Part shown: positions 1 to 7,895 of the stretch, in pieces
Position numbering within the stretch: the stretch's first letter is position 1
Layout of the letters: each line of letters starts with the position of its first letter
DNA from: Saccharothrix ecbatanensis
GTDB taxonomy: Bacteria > Actinomycetota > Actinomycetes > Mycobacteriales > Pseudonocardiaceae
NCBI RefSeq assembly: GCF_014205015.1
Contig: NZ_JACHMO010000001.1
Span: forward strand, 3,348,001-3,412,000
Reading direction: 5' to 3'
Length of the DNA stretch: 64,000 bases
Program-made: the position numbers and the translations under genes
Notes under the pieces: generated by a model
What the model was told of the DNA's origin: nothing
Seen by the model: only the letters and a program-made list of their open reading frames with translations
Databases searched by the model: none

Positions 1-615
1 CGCGGAGCAAGCCGTGCAGGCCTACCGCCGTGCCGCAGACGTGGAGGGCGAGTGCCACGCGCTGGTGGCGATGATCACCGTGCTGACCGACGTACCGGAT
101 CCGCAGCGGCTGGCAGTCGCGCTGAACCGACTGTCCACCCTGGACGCGGACAGCGCCCGGTGGTGGCGCGAGTACTCCACCACGATGCACTCCGGTGACC
201 TCGACCGCACGATCAGCGGCCTGCGTTGGTGCGTCGACCACGCCGGGCTGTTGGGCTACCACGGGCGCGCGAACCGGAAGTGCTGTGGTACGGCGAGCTG
301 GCGCGGTACCGGCTGAGGGCCCGGCTCTTCGTGCTCGCGGCGTGCCACGCGGGTACCGGCTCGGTGGAGTTCGGCTCGGAGTACGTCGGCTTCCCCGGCG
401 CGTTCCTCGCGGCAGGCGCACGTCAGGTCCTCGCGCCGCTGTGGGCGGTGTCCGACACCTCGACCGCCCTGCTCATGCGGCACTTCTACACGGCGCTCGC
501 CACTCCGGTGTCGCCGGCGGCGGCGTTGCGCGAGGCCCAGCAGCAGGTAGCGGCGAACCCCGCCACCGCACACCCGTACCACTGGGCGGGTTTCCAGCTG
601 TTCGGTGCCGCATGA
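1..615 (+). pseudogene. Broken CHAT-domain protein, C-terminal fragment entering from the left edge
   Basis: Two reading frames together look like the end of a TPR-CHAT protein. Frame 2 (from the window edge to a stop at 316) gives a helical, TPR-like stretch (AYRRAADVEGE) and ends near GYHGRAN, which resembles the His-containing CHAT strand. Frame 1 (about 270 to 615) gives the second half of a CHAT protease: LFVLAACHAG with the catalytic-type Cys, then GFPGAFLAAGARQVLAPLWAV, and a typical CHAT tail ending HPYHWAGFQLFGAA. The frame change lies between about 265 and 300. Most of the region normally found between the TPRs and the His strand is missing, so a deletion plus a frame change is the simplest reading. 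A separate downstream start (226) making only the CHAT tail is possible but would lack the His strand. The stop overlaps the ATG of the next gene (ATGA). Confidence 0.6.
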
Positions 616-1877
616 CCGGGGCGCGGGACCGCGACATCGAACCACCGGCATCGGCCACCCGGGTCGCGTCCTGCCCGGAGTTCCAGATCGGCTTCTTCTT
701 GGAAGAGGTCTTCTGCGCCTACGTCGAGTGGCCCGGGGTGATCACCCGGGGTCATCCGGAACCGGAGGTCGCGCGGCTTCAGGACATGGGTGGCTGGGCC
801 GCCGACGAACTGCGCGGCCGAGGCGTGGACCCGGCCCTGGTCGACCGGTTCGAAGAAGTGCTGGCCGGGGTGCCCGGCACGGGAGACGTCCCCGACCGGT
901 TCGACGAGCAGTGGGCGCACGAGCTGGAGCGGATCAGCCAGTGGATCGAGACCTTCATCGGCGTGGCGCGGAACGCGGTCGGCTCCCGGCGTGCTCGCTA
1001 CTTCGACTTCGGGGTCATGCTGAGCCGCATCGGCGTCTGCGCCCGGACGCTGCGGATGGCGGACTTGCTTCCGCCGGAGATGGACGGGCTCCGGTCGGCG
1101 ACCAAGGCTCAGTACCAGCCAGAGCTCGCCCGCGCGGTCAGGGTGCTCCTGGCGTTCGTGACCGATCGCAGTGCCGCCCGGCCACCTGATCCGGACCAGC
1201 ACGAGCTGGACCGTGCGGTCGACGACTTCGCCCGCTACGCGGTGACGTGGTTGGCCTCCGACGACGATGCGGAGCAACTGCACGGGCGTGGCAAGGAGGT
1301 GACCTTCGCCGCCGGGATGCACAGCAGCGACGCGATCTCCCGCCACGTGATTCGACGCAAGTACCCGGAGCCACTGCCCGAGGAGGAACGGATCCCGCTC
1401 GCGGTGCCGCACTCCGACGACGACCGCTTCCACCTTCACGCCCTCTGGCAGGAGATCAGAACGCCTCGGGGCGACGATTCGGCGCGCTACCACGAGATCC
1501 TGCGGGATTTCGTGGAGCTGACCCGGCGCGTCCTCGGCCCCGTCCACCCGTTGACCCTGCACATCCAGGTGGACTTCGCCTCGTCACACGTCATGGTCGG
1601 CGACCCGGACACCGCCGTCCTCATGCTGCTCGACATCGCCGAGACCGCGTTGCGGCACTACGGGCCGACACACCCGGAGCGGTACCTGATCGTCGGGAAC
1701 GTCCACTACTGGCTGCTCTTGTGGAACCCTGCCCTAGCGCGACAGCTCTACGAGTTCCCGTTGAAGTCCTTCGCGCTGAGTGACGAGGACTCGGTCTCCG
1801 AAGCGCTGCGCCGGCCGCGCGCGGTGATCCGCCAGTCCCTGGGGCTCGACGACGCCGACCGGCCGCCGGCGGAATGA
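612..1877 (+). CDS. Helical protein of unknown function with TPR-like C-terminus, coupled to the CHAT fragment
   Basis: The 421-residue product starts at an ATG that overlaps the stop of the upstream CHAT fragment (ATGA), so the two were translated as a coupled pair. It has no signal peptide or membrane segment. The sequence is acidic and mostly helical. Residues about 295-380 resemble kinesin-light-chain-type TPR units (VLGPVHPLTLH, YGPTHPERYL). The N-terminal part (CPEFQIGFFLEEVF onward) matches no family I can name. The position directly behind a CHAT protease suggests it is a partner, substrate or sensor of that protease, but this is inference from context only. It ends 6 bp from the convergent stop of the next CHAT gene. 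A longer reading from 195 in the same frame is a shadow of the CHAT fragment and was rejected. Confidence 0.72.
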   Translation: MTGARDRDIEPPASATRVASCPEFQIGFFLEEVFCAYVEWPGVITRGHPEPEVARLQDMGGWAADELRGRGVDPALVDRFEEVLAGVPGTGDVPDRFDEQWAHELERISQWIETFIGVARNAVGSRRARYFDFGVMLSRIGVCARTLRMADLLPPEMDGLRSATKAQYQPELARAVRVLLAFVTDRSAARPPDPDQHELDRAVDDFARYAVTWLASDDDAEQLHGRGKEVTFAAGMHSSDAISRHVIRRKYPEPLPEEERIPLAVPHSDDDRFHLHALWQEIRTPRGDDSARYHEILRDFVELTRRVLGPVHPLTLHIQVDFASSHVMVGDPDTAVLMLLDIAETALRHYGPTHPERYLIVGNVHYWLLLWNPALARQLYEFPLKSFALSDEDSVSEALRRPRAVIRQSLGLDDADRPPAE

Positions 1878-1883
1878 CGGCGA

Positions 1884-4800
1884 TCAGGGGCCGATGTGGT
1901 GGTAGCCGATCCAGGCCGCGAGCGGGTGGTCGGAGCGCACTTCCCTGAGCACTTCGGTGAGGCACCGCGCGGCGTCCGTTGCGGTGAGCCGTCCCGGTGC
2001 GCGCAGCCGCTCGTACACCATTCCTGCGACCAGGCGGGCGGTGCTGTCGCCGACGGAGTTCAGGTTCGCCACCACGTGGCGGAAGCCGGCGACGTGGAAC
2101 GCGCCCGCGAGGTGGATCGCCTCGTCCGGCAGGTCCGCGCCGCCGATTCCGCTCTCGCACGACGACAGGTAGGCGAACTCGGCGGTCGAGAGGTCGAACC
2201 GGGCCAGGTCGATCGCCGCCAGGCCGCCGTCGTGCAGGTCGAGTCGGGTCTCGGCGGGGTGGCGCAGGTCCTGGCTGCTGTGCCCGGCGTAGTGCAACCA
2301 CGAGTGCCCCGACACCGCCGTGCGGACCGCCGTCACGGTCGCCTGCGCGGAGTCCAGCACGCTCCTGACCGTGCCGAGGGACGCGATCTCGTCCAGCGCG
2401 TGTGGCAACGGTGTCTTCCCGGGCGTCTCCGGCATTGCGACGGCCAGCACGTCCGCCTCCACCTCGGGCCGCGCGCGTGCGGTGAGGAGCGCGCGCAACG
2501 TCGGTGTGTACGACGAGACGACCTGATCGAGCACACCGGTGTCGGACAGCGTCACGGGGTCGTACCACTGTGCCGCGTGCAGTGGGAGGAGGCCGAACGG
2601 TCCGACCGGGCACCACCACAGCCGGTCGGCGCCGTCGACGACGGCCAGCACCTTCTCCGCGACCGAGCGCCACAGCCACTCCAGCACGGCGCGGAGCCTG
2701 CCGTTCACCTCGGCCCGCTGCTCGCCCGGCAGGCCGTAGTAGTCGCGGACGCGCACCACGGTGTCCAGGTACAGCCGGGCGACCTCACCGGGGTCGAGCC
2801 GACCGAGCTCGACGACCTCGATCCGGCCGTCAGCGATGACCAGCGCGTCGCACCGGCTCGACGCGGCATTCACGACCACGACCGGCCCGTGGTCGCCGAC
2901 CGCCCGGAGTCGGTCGAACGACGGTGCGCGCAGGAAGTCCGGGAAGCCGTCCGCACGCACGGACGCGACCAGGCGGTCCCACTCGGCGGCCAACGCGGTG
3001 CGCCGGTCCGCGTCACCGGTCGAACCGTCCAGCGCCGCTCTCAACTCGTCCAGCCGGGCGGTCGTCGCGGGTGGGAGGTCGGCCCGGTCGCGGCGGACGC
3101 CGACAACCTGGTTCCACAGCACGGAACGCCCCTGCTCCAACAGTTCTACCGCGCACTCCGGCACACCGGCGGAGATCGCCGCGGCAGCCGCCTCCCCCGC
3201 GACGGCGCCGAACCTCGTCAGCAGGAGTTCCTGGTCACGGCGGCCCAGACCTCTCCACGCCAGCGTGTCCAGCAGGTCCACGGCGTGCCCGTAGCCCTCC
3301 ACCGCGGCCACATGATCGCCCACCTCGCCCATCAACTCGCCCCACGCGCGGGCCGCCGACGCGCGGATCAGCACCGGAGCGCCCACCTCGGCCACCGCGC
3401 GGCGATAGGCGTCGTGGGCGGCACCCGGGCCGTCCGGGTCGGCGAGCCGCCGAAAGCGCGTCGCGTGCGCGTTGCCGAGGTTGTACAGGTGGGTGGCGGC
3501 ACGCCGGTCGCCCGGTGGTGTGCTGTCGACGGCGTCGTCCAGGGCCGTGATCGCGGCGTCCATGGTGGCAGGTTCGCCAGTGACCTCGTACTGTCGGAAC
3601 AACGTGGTGCCGAGTCCGCCGAGGTGGGTCGGACGGTCGATGTGTCCCAGGTCGAGCGCGTCCAGTGCTTCGCGCCGCAACGCGATCGCCATGTCGAGCA
3701 GTTCCATGTCACCCGTGCGCCGGTGCAGGTCCACCAGCCCTGAGCTGAGGTTGCCCTGCCGGCCGGGCAGGGACGGATCACCGGGCGCGGAGGCGTGGAC
3801 AGCCGCGGCCAGCGTTTCGACGGCCTGCTTCAGGACTTCGTCGCGGCGCTCCACCTCGAACCGGGCCGACAGCGCGTTGCCCAGGTTGGTCAGCGAGTGG
3901 GGGCGGTGCGGGTGGCCCTCGGCGGCGGCCTCGACGGCGTCGCGGTGCACGGCGATCGCCTCGTCCAGCGACGGCGTGTCGCCGGTGTGCTCGTACCGGC
4001 GCATCAGCACGTTGCCGAGGTTCGTCAGGTAGGCGGCGCGTCGCGGGTCGAGCGGCTGGTTTCCGTCGACCGCCGCGCGCGCCACCCGGACCGCCGCGTC
4101 GATTGCCGCCACGTCGCCGGTCAGCTCGAACCGGGTGCCCAGTGCGGTCGACAGATTCGTGGCGTGGACCGGGTGGTCGGCATGCCCTGGTGGGGTCTCG
4201 TCGACAGCCGCCTCGGCGATGGTGAGGGCATGGTCGAGCAGGTCGGTCCGACCGGTCCGCCCCGCCATTTCGGTGAGGGCCATCGCCAGGCTCGACAACA
4301 GCTCCGGACGGCTGGGGTCGCCGGGTTCCAGCGCGTCGACGGCGTCCTGCGCGGCCTTGGTGGACTCCTGGAGCACGAGGAGGTCTCCGTTGCGCCGGAA
4401 CGCCGTGCGCAACAGGGCACTCCACCCGCTCAACACCCGCGCCGTCCCGGTCGGCAGCACGCGTTCGTGCTCGTGCAGTGCCTCGGCGAGCGCGTCTTCG
4501 TCACCGGCGTGCTCGAACGACAGCCTCAGCGCCGCGGTGAGCCCGGTGGTGAACAGAACGCGGTCGGGGCTCGTGTCGGGCACGGCGGCGACCGCCGACC
4601 GGTAGTGCGTGACCGCCTCCGCCAACGCGTCCAGCGCGCCGGTCAGGTCGAACCGCTCGCGCAGCGCGTTGGCCAGGGCGAACGCCTTCCGCGCGTGGTC
4701 GACGCCGCCGTCCGCCAGCGCGGCGCGGAGCACGTCGACGGACCGTTCGACCACCTCGACGTCGCCTTTCGCAGCGCCTCGCAGGCGCAGGGCGGTGCCC

Positions 4801-5624
4801 AGCCCGAGCAGGCAGCGCGACCGCTCGGGGTGGCCCGGGGGTGTGCTCGGCAGGAGGTCGGAGAGCATGGTGAGCGCGTCGTCAACGAACCCGTGACCGC
4901 CGGTCCGATGGTGGAGTTCGATGAGCAGGTGCCCCAGGTTGCACGCGGCCACGACGCGGACCGGATGCCCTTCCGGCGTCGAGCCGACTGCGTCGCGGAG
5001 CAGTTCCAGCGCGCGGAGCCCGTCTTGGACGCCGCCTGTCGCGGCGTACCGACGTAACAGCACGCCGCCGAGGGCTCCGGCAGCCATCGGGTTGGCCGGT
5101 GCGAGACGGGTCGCTTCCTTCAACACGGCCACCGCGCGGTCCAAGTCCTCCCGGTCGCCCTGCCACTCGAACGACACGCGCAGCCCGTCGCCGAGGTTGA
5201 CCAGGTAGAGCGGCAGGTTGTCGGTGGCGTCGGTGGCGGCGATCTCCAAGGCGGTGACCGCGGCCGTGAGCACTTCCGGATCTGGGGCGAGATCGAGTCC
5301 GCGAAGCAGGGCGACGCCGAGGAACAGGTGGCAGTTCGGGCGGTGCGGGTGGCCGGGTCCGGTGCGCTCGGTCGCCTCGGTGAGCAGGTCCAGCGCGGTC
5401 CGGAGGTCCCGCGGGTCGCGGCGCAGGTGGAAGCGCAGCGACCACGCGCTGCCCAGGTTCCCCTGCCGGGCCGGGCGCATCGGATCGTCCTGGGCGGTGG
5501 CTTCCAGACCGGCGGTGAGCAGCTTGATCCCCCGGTCGAGCGCCTCCTGGTCGCCGGTCGCCTCGGCGGCCTGCAAGAGCGGGGCGGCGGCGGCGGTGAA
5601 CGCGCGCGGGTCTGGTTCGGTCAT
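1884..5624 (-). CDS. TPR-repeat CHAT-domain protease (last gene of a CATRA-like operon)
   Basis: The protein has 1246 residues and looks cytoplasmic. Residues about 10-830 are tandem helical repeats of the actinobacterial TPR type, with recurring units such as NLGNVLMRRYEHTGD about every 45 residues. The C-terminal third is a CHAT (caspase-HetF-associated) peptidase. The catalytic-type His is in LHYAGHS (about residue 1115) and the Cys in AYLSSCESG (about 1155). The family-typical DEAIHLAGAFHVAGFRHVV follows. The usual LWPVDD strand is altered to NLNSVGDS, a small deviation. The ATG was chosen because it overlaps the stop of the upstream cyclase-like gene (ATGA at 5622-5626). It is the final gene of a four-gene overlapping operon. 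The likely role is a protease effector released when the TPR part senses a partner. That role follows from the family; the trigger is unknown. Confidence 0.85.
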   Translation of the reverse strand: MTEPDPRAFTAAAAPLLQAAEATGDQEALDRGIKLLTAGLEATAQDDPMRPARQGNLGSAWSLRFHLRRDPRDLRTALDLLTEATERTGPGHPHRPNCHLFLGVALLRGLDLAPDPEVLTAAVTALEIAATDATDNLPLYLVNLGDGLRVSFEWQGDREDLDRAVAVLKEATRLAPANPMAAGALGGVLLRRYAATGGVQDGLRALELLRDAVGSTPEGHPVRVVAACNLGHLLIELHHRTGGHGFVDDALTMLSDLLPSTPPGHPERSRCLLGLGTALRLRGAAKGDVEVVERSVDVLRAALADGGVDHARKAFALANALRERFDLTGALDALAEAVTHYRSAVAAVPDTSPDRVLFTTGLTAALRLSFEHAGDEDALAEALHEHERVLPTGTARVLSGWSALLRTAFRRNGDLLVLQESTKAAQDAVDALEPGDPSRPELLSSLAMALTEMAGRTGRTDLLDHALTIAEAAVDETPPGHADHPVHATNLSTALGTRFELTGDVAAIDAAVRVARAAVDGNQPLDPRRAAYLTNLGNVLMRRYEHTGDTPSLDEAIAVHRDAVEAAAEGHPHRPHSLTNLGNALSARFEVERRDEVLKQAVETLAAAVHASAPGDPSLPGRQGNLSSGLVDLHRRTGDMELLDMAIALRREALDALDLGHIDRPTHLGGLGTTLFRQYEVTGEPATMDAAITALDDAVDSTPPGDRRAATHLYNLGNAHATRFRRLADPDGPGAAHDAYRRAVAEVGAPVLIRASAARAWGELMGEVGDHVAAVEGYGHAVDLLDTLAWRGLGRRDQELLLTRFGAVAGEAAAAAISAGVPECAVELLEQGRSVLWNQVVGVRRDRADLPPATTARLDELRAALDGSTGDADRRTALAAEWDRLVASVRADGFPDFLRAPSFDRLRAVGDHGPVVVVNAASSRCDALVIADGRIEVVELGRLDPGEVARLYLDTVVRVRDYYGLPGEQRAEVNGRLRAVLEWLWRSVAEKVLAVVDGADRLWWCPVGPFGLLPLHAAQWYDPVTLSDTGVLDQVVSSYTPTLRALLTARARPEVEADVLAVAMPETPGKTPLPHALDEIASLGTVRSVLDSAQATVTAVRTAVSGHSWLHYAGHSSQDLRHPAETRLDLHDGGLAAIDLARFDLSTAEFAYLSSCESGIGGADLPDEAIHLAGAFHVAGFRHVVANLNSVGDSTARLVAGMVYERLRAPGRLTATDAARCLTEVLREVRSDHPLAAWIGYHHIGP

Positions 5625-6748
5625 CAGCGTTCCGGGACGTGGATCCAGGCGGGCTCGGTGAACCCCTTCTCCGGCTGGTCCACCGTGGCCGGGTGGAACG
5701 ACTCGGGAATGAGGTCGCCGTAGCCGTGCGCGATGACGTCCCGGTAGAGCGAGTCGGGCACGATCAGCGCCAGGTCGGCCCGCGGTGTCGTGGCCAGCGC
5801 CCGGCGCAGCGGCGCGGAGTCCAGCATTCGGTGCACGGCGATCGCGGCGGTGCCGACCCACCCGTTGGGCACCGCGCCGATGGTGCCCCGGTGCAACGCG
5901 ACCCGGATGCGCAGCCTGGCGTGGTCGTTGAGATCGGCGTTCGCGCGTCGCAGTGCCGTGCCGAGGCCCGCCACCAGACCGGGGATTACCGCGGTCTCGT
6001 CCAGCCCCGTGGGCAGGACGGCGAACTGCCCGTCGCCCGCGTTCTCCACCCGCACGGCCGACTCGTCCACACCCGCGAGTTCCCGTGCCATGCTCAGGAG
6101 TTCGCGGAACCGCTCCTGGGCACGGGCCGCTTCGGGGTTGCGGAACCGGCGGTAGTTCTCCACGTCGGCGGCCAGGCACAGACGAACGGTCGGAGTGGTC
6201 GACGGCACGGTCCGAACCGGACGGCCGACCGGCGCCCGTCGGTCCGCGGGCAGCGGCTCGGTGAACACCCACGGCCGCTCGACGCGGGCGTGGCGGATCC
6301 TCCGCAGCGGCACCACAGGCAGGAGCGGACCGGTCAGCGAGGCGTCGAGCCGTACCCGCACGGCGAGCACGTCGACACCGTCGGGCACGTCCAGCGCAGC
6401 GGTCGCGGTGAAGCGCCGCACATCGAGCGCACGGTCGTTGAAGCCACCGAGGAACCACCCGAACGTGCGATCGCCGAGGCCGGAGACGGCCACCGGCACG
6501 CCCGCGTCGCACCACAGGTCCACCGGCCGGATCCGGTTGTCATCCAAGCCGACGCGCAGGAACAGCGCGGTGTGACGCCACCTGGGGAGCAGGTCGCCGA
6601 GTTCGACGCGGACCACCATCCGCACCCGACCGTTCCCGTCGACGTCGAGGACGGGCCGTCCGACGGCCGCCGTGGTCACCGGCCGAACCCGCGTGCCGCC
6701 CGCCGACCACCGCCGCACGGTCATCTCGCGCGGTTCGAGCGCGGTCAT
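5624..6748 (-). CDS. Nucleotidyl-cyclase-like protein with N-terminal beta-rich domain (CATRA-like)
   Basis: The product has 374 residues. The first ~170 residues form a beta-rich domain (LFLRVGLDDNRIRPVDLW, FGWFLGGFNDRALDV) that I cannot assign to a named family. Residues about 195-330 read as a class III nucleotidyl-cyclase fold. ADVENYRRF carries the first metal-type Asp, NAGDGQFAVLP the second, and RIRVALHRG and GTAAIAVHRMLD follow. In the last motif the usual transition-state Asn position is Ile while the Arg is kept, so activity may be altered or lost and the domain may only bind nucleotide. Both ends are translationally coupled: the start ATG overlaps the NUDIX stop and the stop overlaps the CHAT start. 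The arrangement resembles the caspase/TPR-associated component of conflict systems called CATRA, a name recalled from memory and not checked. Confidence 0.72.
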   Translation of the reverse strand: MTALEPREMTVRRWSAGGTRVRPVTTAAVGRPVLDVDGNGRVRMVVRVELGDLLPRWRHTALFLRVGLDDNRIRPVDLWCDAGVPVAVSGLGDRTFGWFLGGFNDRALDVRRFTATAALDVPDGVDVLAVRVRLDASLTGPLLPVVPLRRIRHARVERPWVFTEPLPADRRAPVGRPVRTVPSTTPTVRLCLAADVENYRRFRNPEAARAQERFRELLSMARELAGVDESAVRVENAGDGQFAVLPTGLDETAVIPGLVAGLGTALRRANADLNDHARLRIRVALHRGTIGAVPNGWVGTAAIAVHRMLDSAPLRRALATTPRADLALIVPDSLYRDVIAHGYGDLIPESFHPATVDQPEKGFTEPAWIHVPER

Positions 6749-7452
6749 TGGACCGGGGGCAGGTCGGCCCCGGTGCGCCGGGTGCCGACGAGGTAGGCAG
6801 TGTGCGGCGCGATGAGGGAGTGCCCGGCCCGTCCGTGCACGATCTCCGCGGCGGTCGCGCTGACCACCGTCGACACCCCCGGGTCGACGCTCAGGGCCAC
6901 TACCGCCTCCCTCAGGCGTTCCGAGGCGCCGCCGGTGACCACCAGGTCGTGCACCTCGAACAGGCGGGCCTGGCGGTAGTCCTTGCCGGACACCGGGTAC
7001 GGGCCTTCCGACACCGTCCGCACGTGCGCCAGGCCGACCTCGCGCACCCGGTCGCCCAGGTCGGGGAAGCCGACCTCCGTCAGTTCCTCGGTCAGCTCCC
7101 GGCGCAGGCACTCCTGGGCGTCCTCCCGGTAGGCGCCGCTGGCAAACCACTGCCGGAAGCCCGCGAACGAGCGCAGTGGCAGCACACCCCGCAGGTCCGC
7201 CCGCGTGCGCACGCCGCGCGAGCTGTGCCGCTCGGGTTGGAAGCCCAGGTGTTCCAGCAGTTCGACCGCGGGCGGGAAGTACTTGAACACGCCGCCGGGC
7301 GGTGCATAGGCGCCCGGACGGGAGGAGGTGTGGAACAGCACGAACCGGTCGTCGTCCCGGATGCGCAGCAACGCGCAGTAGGAGATCCGCACGGCCCGGC
7401 TGGGTCGTGCACTGCTCGGCCGTGGGCCAGGCCGGAAGACCAGCGAACCCAT
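6745..7452 (-). CDS. NUDIX hydrolase of the SMODS-associated type
   Basis: The product has 235 residues. A near-canonical Nudix box is visible at about residues 120-140. It contains CLRRELTEELTE (the R-E-x-x-E-E core) with the upstream Glu at the expected spacing, while the final Gly of the consensus is not present. The preceding PPGGVFKYFPPAVELLEHLGF is the segment typical of SMODS-associated (Cap16-like) NUDIX proteins, which process or sense nucleotide signals in defence operons. The ATG at 7452 lies 5 bp after the stop of the small upstream gene, and its own stop overlaps the start of the cyclase-like gene. The pairing of a NUDIX with a cyclase-like fold suggests that the operon makes, senses or clears a nucleotide signal. 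That is inference; substrate cannot be read from sequence. Confidence 0.75.
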   Translation of the reverse strand: MGSLVFRPGPRPSSARPSRAVRISYCALLRIRDDDRFVLFHTSSRPGAYAPPGGVFKYFPPAVELLEHLGFQPERHSSRGVRTRADLRGVLPLRSFAGFRQWFASGAYREDAQECLRRELTEELTEVGFPDLGDRVREVGLAHVRTVSEGPYPVSGKDYRQARLFEVHDLVVTGGASERLREAVVALSVDPGVSTVVSATAAEIVHGRAGHSLIAPHTAYLVGTRRTGADLPPVQ

Positions 7453-7457
7453 ACCCG

Positions 7458-7817
7458 CTACCCGCTCGGCCGCATGTCCGCCGCGAACAAGTCGCAGCTC
7501 GGTGACCGCCCGAGCACCGGCGTGGCCAGCCGGTCGCACACCTCGTCCGGGCACACGTGGTCGGACGCCTCCGGTGCCGCCGACCACGGCCGCCACGGCC
7601 GGTCGGAGTCGCCGTTGCGCGACCCGCCGGACTCCTCCGCCGCACGCAGCCGCTCGATGTCCGCCAGCAGCACGCGCCACTCCGGCAGCGCCCGGGTGCC
7701 GGCACGTGTGCGCTCCACGAGCCGGGTCAGCCGCGCGCGCAACCCGAACCGGTTCGCGTCCCGCAGGATCTCCTGGAACTCCGCGCAGATCCGCGCCCAC
7801 TCGGCCGCATCGCCCAT
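7458..7817 (-). CDS. Small helical protein with C-terminal Cys motif (CATRA-associated small protein type)
   Basis: This is the first gene of the four-gene minus-strand operon. From the ATG at 7817 it encodes 119 residues. That start follows GGGAG closely; an ATG at 7832 and a GTG at 7844 are alternatives. Residues 1-60 are amphipathic helix (ARICAEFQEILRDA). The C-terminus carries CPDEVCDR, then GRSPSC and a Met, which looks like a three-Cys metal or redox motif. A divergent small protein at 62.1 kb next to another TPR-CHAT gene has the same layout and motif (CPDGSCDR then ALPRC). The gene ends 5 bp before the NUDIX start. It is probably a regulatory or adaptor subunit of the system; no enzymatic domain is seen. 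Confidence 0.7.
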   Translation of the reverse strand: MGDAAEWARICAEFQEILRDANRFGLRARLTRLVERTRAGTRALPEWRVLLADIERLRAAEESGGSRNGDSDRPWRPWSAAPEASDHVCPDEVCDRLATPVLGRSPSCDLFAADMRPSG

Positions 7818-7895
7818 CCCGCTCCCACCCATGTCGAGTGCCACCGGGTACCACCCTGCCGGCAGACTCTACGTTCCGCTCCGAACGGGGGTCCT
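7818..7895. promoter_or_regulatory. Short divergent promoter region between the CATRA-like operon and the kinase-NTPase gene
   Basis: Only about 50-80 bp separate the divergent genes, so both promoters must overlap here. A perfect 10-bp palindrome, CTGCCGGCAG (7856-7865), sits near the middle and could be an operator shared by both directions. No clear -10/-35 pair was recognised. The rightward GTG start is preceded by a G-run (7887-7891). Confidence 0.35.

Noticed and set aside
256..651. Long minus-strand frame opposite the CHAT fragment
   Set aside because: Arg/Gly-rich composition without family pattern; a shadow frame of GC-rich coding DNA.
486..1562. 358-codon minus-strand frame opposite the helical protein
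   Set aside because: No ribosome binding site, no family motif, and its codon pattern mirrors the plus-strand gene.
1896..3743. 615-codon plus-strand frame opposite the first TPR-CHAT gene
   Set aside because: Antisense reading of TPR repeats, rich in Val-Gln-His, with no domain; typical shadow.
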